64,000 bases of DNA from the NCBI RefSeq assembly GCF_036226925.1, contig NZ_CP109031.1, forward strand, positions 9,238,001 to 9,302,000, written 5' to 3'. The notes under the pieces were generated by a model. It searched no databases. It saw only the letters and a program-made list of their open reading frames with translations, and was not told the DNA's origin. The stretch is from Streptomyces sp. NBC_00659 (lineage in GTDB: Bacteria; Actinomycetota; Actinomycetes; Streptomycetales; Streptomycetaceae). Within the stretch, counting starts at the first letter, position 1, and the number at the start of each line of letters is the position of its first letter. The translations under genes were made by a program, and so were the position numbers. Positions 59,382 to 64,000 of this stretch are shown piece by piece.

Positions 59382-62300
59382 GCGAGCAGCACGTCAGCGC
59401 GACGGGCGGGTTCGCCTACGGTGTCGTCGGCGCGGACATCCATGTGTTCGGCGACGGCACGCCGTTGTACGTGCTGCGCCGGTGGGCGCCGACCCCCGAG
59501 GCGGATCCGCGGTGGCTGCGGCAGCAGCCCAGCCGGATGCTCCACGCTCGGTTCGCCGTGGCGCCGTTCACCGGGCGGGAGGACGAGCTGGGAGCGCTGC
59601 ACGCCTGGTGCGCCGACGGTCCGCAGCGGGCGGCGCGCTGGCTGCACGCGCCGGGCGGGCAGGGCAAGACCCGGCTGGCCCAGCAGCTGGCCGCCGAGTT
59701 GTCCGGGCAGGGCTGGAAGGTGGTCACCGCGGTCGAGGGGCCCGGGACCGTGCTGCCGCCACCCGGCAGCCAGGACCTGACGCCGGACAGTGCGGCCGGG
59801 CTCCTGCTCTTGGTCGACTACGCGGATCGCTGGCCGCTGACCACCCTCACCTGGCTGTTCAGCAACGCCCTGCTGCACCGGCCGGACGTGCGCGCCCGCG
59901 TCCTGCTGCTGGCGCGCGGCACCGATCCGTGGCCGGCGCTGCGCGGGGCGCTCGCCAGTGAGCAGATCGATGTGTCGACACAGGCTCTCGGGCCTTTGGA
60001 CGAGCCGAGCGGCCCGGCGGCCGGGCAGGGCGAGCGGGGGGCGATGTTCCGTGCGGCACGCGCCGCCTTCGCCGAGCGGTACGGGATCGTAGCGCCGGCG
60101 GGCGAACCCGACCTCGCCGACGACGACTTCAGGCTGGTGCTCGCCGTGCACATGGCCGCCCTGGTTGCCATCGACGCCGCGGCCTCGGGGCGGCGCGCCC
60201 CGCCCGATCTGGCGGGGCTCACCCTCTACCTCCTCGACCGCGAGCACCTGGGCTGGGTGCTGCTGCACGACCGGCGGGGCGCGGGACGGATCACCCTGTC
60301 CCCCGCGGTCATGAACCAGGTGGTCTTCGCCGCCTCCCTGAGCGGCGCGCAGCCGCAAGAACAGGGAGCATTGCTGGTGGACGCGCTGGAGGTCGGGCAG
60401 CCGACGCCCACCGTGCTGGCGGACCACGGCGTCTGCTATCCGCCGCCCGAGGGCGTGGACGGCACGGTCCTGGAACCGCTCTATCCGGACCGGTTGGCGG
60501 AGGACTTCATCGCTCTGACCGTGCCGGGCCACGCGGCCGACTACCCGGCGCAGGCGTGGGCGGCGGACACCGCGAGCGCCGTGCTGCGGTACGGCTCCGG
60601 CCCCGCCCGGGGGGTGTCGATGCTGATCGCGGCGGCGGGCCGCTGGCCGCACCTCGGGCCCGCCTGCCTGTATCCGCTGCTGGCCGCCGATCCCGGTCTC
60701 GGCGTGGCCGCCGGGGGCGCTGCGCTCACCGCTCTGGCCGAACTGCCCGACATCACGACGGCGCTTTTGGAGGACGTGGTGGACGCCGTACCGCACCCGA
60801 CCCCCGCGAACCTCGTGGTGGGACGGGCCGCCGTCGACGTCCGGCTGTTCGCGTCCCGGATCGTGGCGGCACCGGACCGGCACGAACGCGCCTGGCTGTA
60901 CGCCGGGCACGGCAACGACCTGCACGAACTGGGGCGCACGGAGGAGGCGCTGCGGGCGGCGCGGCGCGGGGCCGAGCTTTTCCAGGAGCTGGCCGCCGAC
61001 GATCCGGAGACGTACGAGGAGCACGTCGGCCGCACCTTGACCAACGTCGCCGGTCTGCTGCACCGCACCGGCGAGGTCGACGATGCGGTGGCGACGCAGC
61101 AGCGCGTGGTGGACCTCTTCACCCGTCTCGCCGGGGATGATCTGCGCCGGTACGAACCGTACCGGGCGACCGCGCTGGCCAATGTCAGTGTGCATCTGGA
61201 GTCGGCCGGTCGGTGGGAGGAGGCGTACCGGGCCAACCAGGAGGCGGCGAGCGCGTACCGCAGGGCCGCCGTCAACGATCCGGGGCAGCGCAGGGGGTTG
61301 GCGATCGCGCTGTCCAACGGGGCGGCCCTCACGTTCCGTCCGCCTGCGGAGGACGTCGCCCTGCGCGAAGCGGTGGAGTTGGGCCGGGAGTTGGTGCGCG
61401 AGGGGGCGCTGGTCGAGGACACGCCGCTCGTCGCGTCGCTGGAGCGGCTGCGCGAGCACCTGTCCGCGCGCGGCCGGCACGTGGAGGCCGTCGAGCCGGC
61501 GCGGGAGGTGGCCGAGCTCAACCGGCGCCTCGCCGAGGCCGATCCGCACCGGTACACCTCTGCGTGGACGACGGCGCTGATGAGCCTGCACGGGATCCTG
61601 CTCGACGCAGACCGTCCCCGGGAGGCCGTGGAGGTCGGCGAGGAGGCGGTGACGTGGCTGCGCCGGCTGGCCGACCGCGCGCCCGCCACCTACATGTCGT
61701 CCCTGGGCGACGCGGTGTCGCGGCAGAACAGTGCGCTGCGGGCGGCGGGCCTGCCGCCGGAGCCGGAGGCCGACGTTCCGCGGCGGGTGCTCGACCTCGA
61801 CTCCCTGGGCCGGCAGGTGCCGGAGGCCCGGATCGCGGTGGACGGGTGGCTTCCGGAGCTGCTGCCCGTGCCGCACGTGTCGGCGGCGGTACTGGAGGAC
61901 ACGGCGAGCGGGCTCGCGCGCCGGCGGGACTGGCCGGCGTACTGGGAGCTCGTCCGCTCCGCTCCCCTCGCCGACGCGGTGCACCTCGTGCACCGGATCC
62001 CGCGGCGCGCCGGGGCGCCGGACCATCCGCTGGACGCGGAACTGTTCGGCTGGCTGCGGTCCCTCTCCCCGCGCCGCGCCCGGGCCCTCGCAGATGGGGC
62101 GGCCGGCGCGGCCACCCGGACGCTGCCCGAGGACTTCGGTGTGTTCTCCGGGGCGCACAGCGCGTTCGGGCACGGCGGCGAGGTGCTGGCCATCGCGCAC
62201 GTGACGGACGACCCGGACGAGCAGTCGCGCGAGGTGATCGAGACCCTTGAGCCGGAGTCCGGCACGCGGACGGTGCTCCACCGCGGCCCCGTGTGCCACA

Positions 62301-63208
62301 CGTCGCTCGCCGTCCTGGGCCCCGGGGACGTGGTCGCGCTGCGCCGCAGCGAGGGGTACGCGGCCCGGGCGGAACTGGTCCGGCACACGTCGTTCGAGAC
62401 GCGGGTGCTGGCGCAGAGCCGCACGTTGACCGGGGCGCACCTGGCGGCCACGGCGTACGGATGCGTGGTCTCGCTGCCCCTCACGTCGCATGTCCTGGTC
62501 CTGAAGACGACCGGGGAGCTGCGCCAGGTCGACCTCGGGCAGTGGGCGCTGAGCACCGGAGGTCCGATGGCGGTGACCCCCAGGGGCGACCGCATGGTGC
62601 TGTGCGACGGCTACCGCCTGATCGCCGTCCACGCCGCACTCGGCCACGCGCTGGACGCGGCCCCTGTACCGGCGGAGCACGCGCCGGTACGGGAGCTGGT
62701 CTTCGCCGGGGAGGACGCGCTCGTGACGGCGGGGCGGCACGGCGGGCTGGTGCTGTGGCGGCTGGACGCCGACGGGATGCGGCCGGTGGCGTCCCGCGAC
62801 ACCCCGATGCTGTCGCAGCTGTGCGCGGTCCCGGCCTGGGACGTGGTCGGCGGTCACGCCGGCTCCGAGGGCCGGGTCCGCTTCTTCGACCCGTGGCGGG
62901 GTCTCGCCCCGGTCGACGCCCCGCCCGCGATCGTCGGCTCCGCCCGTCGCCTGCGCGCGGTGCTGGCGGCGCCGGGCGGACGTCACGTCATCTACTCCGG
63001 GCAGCTCGACGTGGACGCGCCGCCGCGGCGCCGCTCCTTCGCGTTCGTGACCAGGGTGCACGATCTGCACCATCCCGGTTCGCTGTTGCGGCGGTCGCCG
63101 GCCGGTTTGGGCGACGCCGAGCGCGCGGCTTTGGCGCGGGCTGACGGGGATAGTCCGGGCGTGCGCGACCTGTTGCGCCTCGCGCACGTGATGGCCACCC
63201 GCCTCTGA
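59378..63208 (+). CDS. STAND/NLR-like ATPase with TPR and propeller-like regions
   Basis: The 1276-residue protein has an N-terminal glycine-rich motif (GFAYGVVGADIHVFGD, residues 11-26), then FTGREDELGALHAW, Walker A GGQGKTRLAQQL near 93-104 and Walker B GLLLLVDYADRW near 141-152. Helical repeats with TPR character run from about 500 to 790 (YAGHGNDLHELGRTEEALRA, NVAGLLHRTGEVDDAVATQQ, NVSVHLESAGRWEEAYRANQ). A Gly/His-rich, strand-rich region from about 840 to the end suggests a beta-propeller (LVTAGRHGGLVLWRLDADGM). It probably senses infection or stress, oligomerises with ATP and triggers the 146-residue partner. Confidence 0.85.
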   Translation: MSEQHVSATGGFAYGVVGADIHVFGDGTPLYVLRRWAPTPEADPRWLRQQPSRMLHARFAVAPFTGREDELGALHAWCADGPQRAARWLHAPGGQGKTRLAQQLAAELSGQGWKVVTAVEGPGTVLPPPGSQDLTPDSAAGLLLLVDYADRWPLTTLTWLFSNALLHRPDVRARVLLLARGTDPWPALRGALASEQIDVSTQALGPLDEPSGPAAGQGERGAMFRAARAAFAERYGIVAPAGEPDLADDDFRLVLAVHMAALVAIDAAASGRRAPPDLAGLTLYLLDREHLGWVLLHDRRGAGRITLSPAVMNQVVFAASLSGAQPQEQGALLVDALEVGQPTPTVLADHGVCYPPPEGVDGTVLEPLYPDRLAEDFIALTVPGHAADYPAQAWAADTASAVLRYGSGPARGVSMLIAAAGRWPHLGPACLYPLLAADPGLGVAAGGAALTALAELPDITTALLEDVVDAVPHPTPANLVVGRAAVDVRLFASRIVAAPDRHERAWLYAGHGNDLHELGRTEEALRAARRGAELFQELAADDPETYEEHVGRTLTNVAGLLHRTGEVDDAVATQQRVVDLFTRLAGDDLRRYEPYRATALANVSVHLESAGRWEEAYRANQEAASAYRRAAVNDPGQRRGLAIALSNGAALTFRPPAEDVALREAVELGRELVREGALVEDTPLVASLERLREHLSARGRHVEAVEPAREVAELNRRLAEADPHRYTSAWTTALMSLHGILLDADRPREAVEVGEEAVTWLRRLADRAPATYMSSLGDAVSRQNSALRAAGLPPEPEADVPRRVLDLDSLGRQVPEARIAVDGWLPELLPVPHVSAAVLEDTASGLARRRDWPAYWELVRSAPLADAVHLVHRIPRRAGAPDHPLDAELFGWLRSLSPRRARALADGAAGAATRTLPEDFGVFSGAHSAFGHGGEVLAIAHVTDDPDEQSREVIETLEPESGTRTVLHRGPVCHTSLAVLGPGDVVALRRSEGYAARAELVRHTSFETRVLAQSRTLTGAHLAATAYGCVVSLPLTSHVLVLKTTGELRQVDLGQWALSTGGPMAVTPRGDRMVLCDGYRLIAVHAALGHALDAAPVPAEHAPVRELVFAGEDALVTAGRHGGLVLWRLDADGMRPVASRDTPMLSQLCAVPAWDVVGGHAGSEGRVRFFDPWRGLAPVDAPPAIVGSARRLRAVLAAPGGRHVIYSGQLDVDAPPRRRSFAFVTRVHDLHHPGSLLRRSPAGLGDAERAALARADGDSPGVRDLLRLAHVMATRL

Positions 63209-63451
63209 CGACCCAGGGAGCGTGAGCGTCGAGAGTGCGTACGGGTGACCCGGGCCCGAGGACGGCGGGAGGGGTGCCCCGGTCCGGCCCTCCGGTTGGC
63301 GTGTCCGGTGCTCGGTGCCACCGCGCTCGTCCTGAAATCGCTCCTCGTGCGGGTGGCAAGGCCGACATTCGGTGGCTGTGAACGACGTGTTGTCCTGACC
63401 CGCAACACCTAGGCTGTGGCACCTGTGACAGGCGTGGCGCGCATCAGAGTC

Positions 63452-64000
63452 TCAACGCTGCAACGCGGACCTGATCAGCCTCGCGACCGCCGAGAGGGAG
63501 TAGGACTGGTCGGAATAGTCGTAGTTCCTTAGCCCCTTGCTGCCGATATTCAGATACAGCCCGGCCTGGTTGACATCGAGAGGACCGTTCAGGTGGCCGA
63601 ACTTGTCATTAACGACGAACGGGTACCGGGCGAACAGGTTCGCGATCATCGTCTCGTGGGTCGAGGAGATCTTGAACCGGGGGTCGAGGAGTGAGTCCAC
63701 CTCCACTTGGAAGAACCGCACTCCGGCCTCGACGAGGCGGTCCAGGTGAGCCGTTCTGTGCACCAGGGACACCTCGTCCTTCAACAGGAAGAATCCGTTG
63801 GCGATGCCCGGCACGCCGACCCTTCGCACCAGCGCAAGCTGCGCCTCGAATGCCCCGCTCTTCTCCGGATCGCGTGGTGTGAACTCGTAGTAGTTCGGCC
63901 TTAGCGAGGCGATGAGGTCTGGCAGGTCCTTGTCGCACACTTCCGCTGACTCATCGATGGCAAGAGCGATGCTCGCGGAAGTTGCGCGTTTGATCTCCTC
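63452..64000 (-). CDS. Unidentified protein, C-terminal part (runs off window)
   Basis: The frame enters from the right edge and runs for ~182 codons to a stop at 63452. Visible blocks are IALAIDESAEVCDKDLPDLI, NYYEFTPRDPEKSGAFEAQL, VGVPGIANGFFLLKDEVSLV, EAGVRFFQVEVDSLLDPRFK and FVVNDKFGHLNGPLDVNQAG. Alternating strands and helices suggest a TIM-barrel-like fold, but no family is recognised. Codon use is less GC-biased than the neighbouring NLR gene. Confidence 0.6.
   Translation of the reverse strand, partial: EEIKRATSASIALAIDESAEVCDKDLPDLIASLRPNYYEFTPRDPEKSGAFEAQLALVRRVGVPGIANGFFLLKDEVSLVHRTAHLDRLVEAGVRFFQVEVDSLLDPRFKISSTHETMIANLFARYPFVVNDKFGHLNGPLDVNQAGLYLNIGSKGLRNYDYSDQSYSLSAVARLIRSALQR

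Noticed and set aside
59342..63187. A 1281-codon leftward open frame opposite the STAND ATPase gene
   Set aside because: It is Arg/Gly/Pro-rich with no motifs and mirrors the high-GC third positions of the real rightward gene, which has a P-loop, TPR-like repeats and a coupled start.

Overview
The window reads as Streptomyces DNA, probably from an accessory or chromosome-arm region. GC content and codon bias are high. Families typical of the genus recur (DUF5302, DUF6082, DUF6207-like, large LuxR/LAL regulators, TerC), rare TTA (bldA-type) codons occur, and the single tRNA is an actinobacterial-type initiator tRNA. No biosynthetic core genes, phage structural genes, rRNA or CRISPR arrays were seen.

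Left part (1-12.6 kb): small conserved genes (DUF1905, HEAT-like, DUF4291, zinc ribbon), a TetR-aldo/keto reductase remnant-quinone oxidoreductase group, a GNAT gene, DUF5302, a truncated TerC, and three tandem alpha/beta hydrolases divergent from an AraC regulator. A ~50-bp palindrome recurs here, once fused to an inverted partial copy of the DUF4291 gene. Middle (12.8-29.6 kb): a LAL regulator; a leftward catabolic set (TauD dioxygenase, MFS carrier, aldehyde dehydrogenase, acyl-CoA ligase, GMC oxidoreductase); a TetR-flavin monooxygenase pair behind four helically phased operators; then a scar of truncated sulfatase, esterase and glycosidase genes ending in an intact araB.

From 29.8 to 46 kb the DNA is a mosaic: orphan Imm49 immunity protein, secreted C15- and M20-type peptidases, remnants of IS5 and ISL3 transposases, LysR, HNH nuclease, thioredoxin and DNA ligase genes, tRNA-fMet, a type II toxin-antitoxin pair and an intact TerC. 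A ~1.2-1.3-kb segment is present as imperfect direct repeats at 7.05-8.38 and 42.03-43.20 kb. The left copy has an intact DUF5302 and broken TerC; the right copy has the reverse. Single-crossover integration of the intervening ~34 kb would leave this arrangement.

Right part (46-64 kb): RNA ligase-like protein, DHA2 drug exporter, His-rich secreted peptide, SUKH protein, an ArsR/SRPBCC/SDR/PEP-mutase-like operon with a palindromic control region, DHFR-like protein, a DUF6082 gene ending exactly at a complete IS630 element, and finally the most notable locus. That locus is a divergent TPR gene, a 146-residue helical protein, and a 1276-residue STAND ATPase with TPR and propeller-like regions. 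The C-terminus of the small protein and the N-terminus of the ATPase share a gapless 16-residue glycine-rich motif. This is the signature of bacterial amyloid-signalling NLR immune/cell-death modules.
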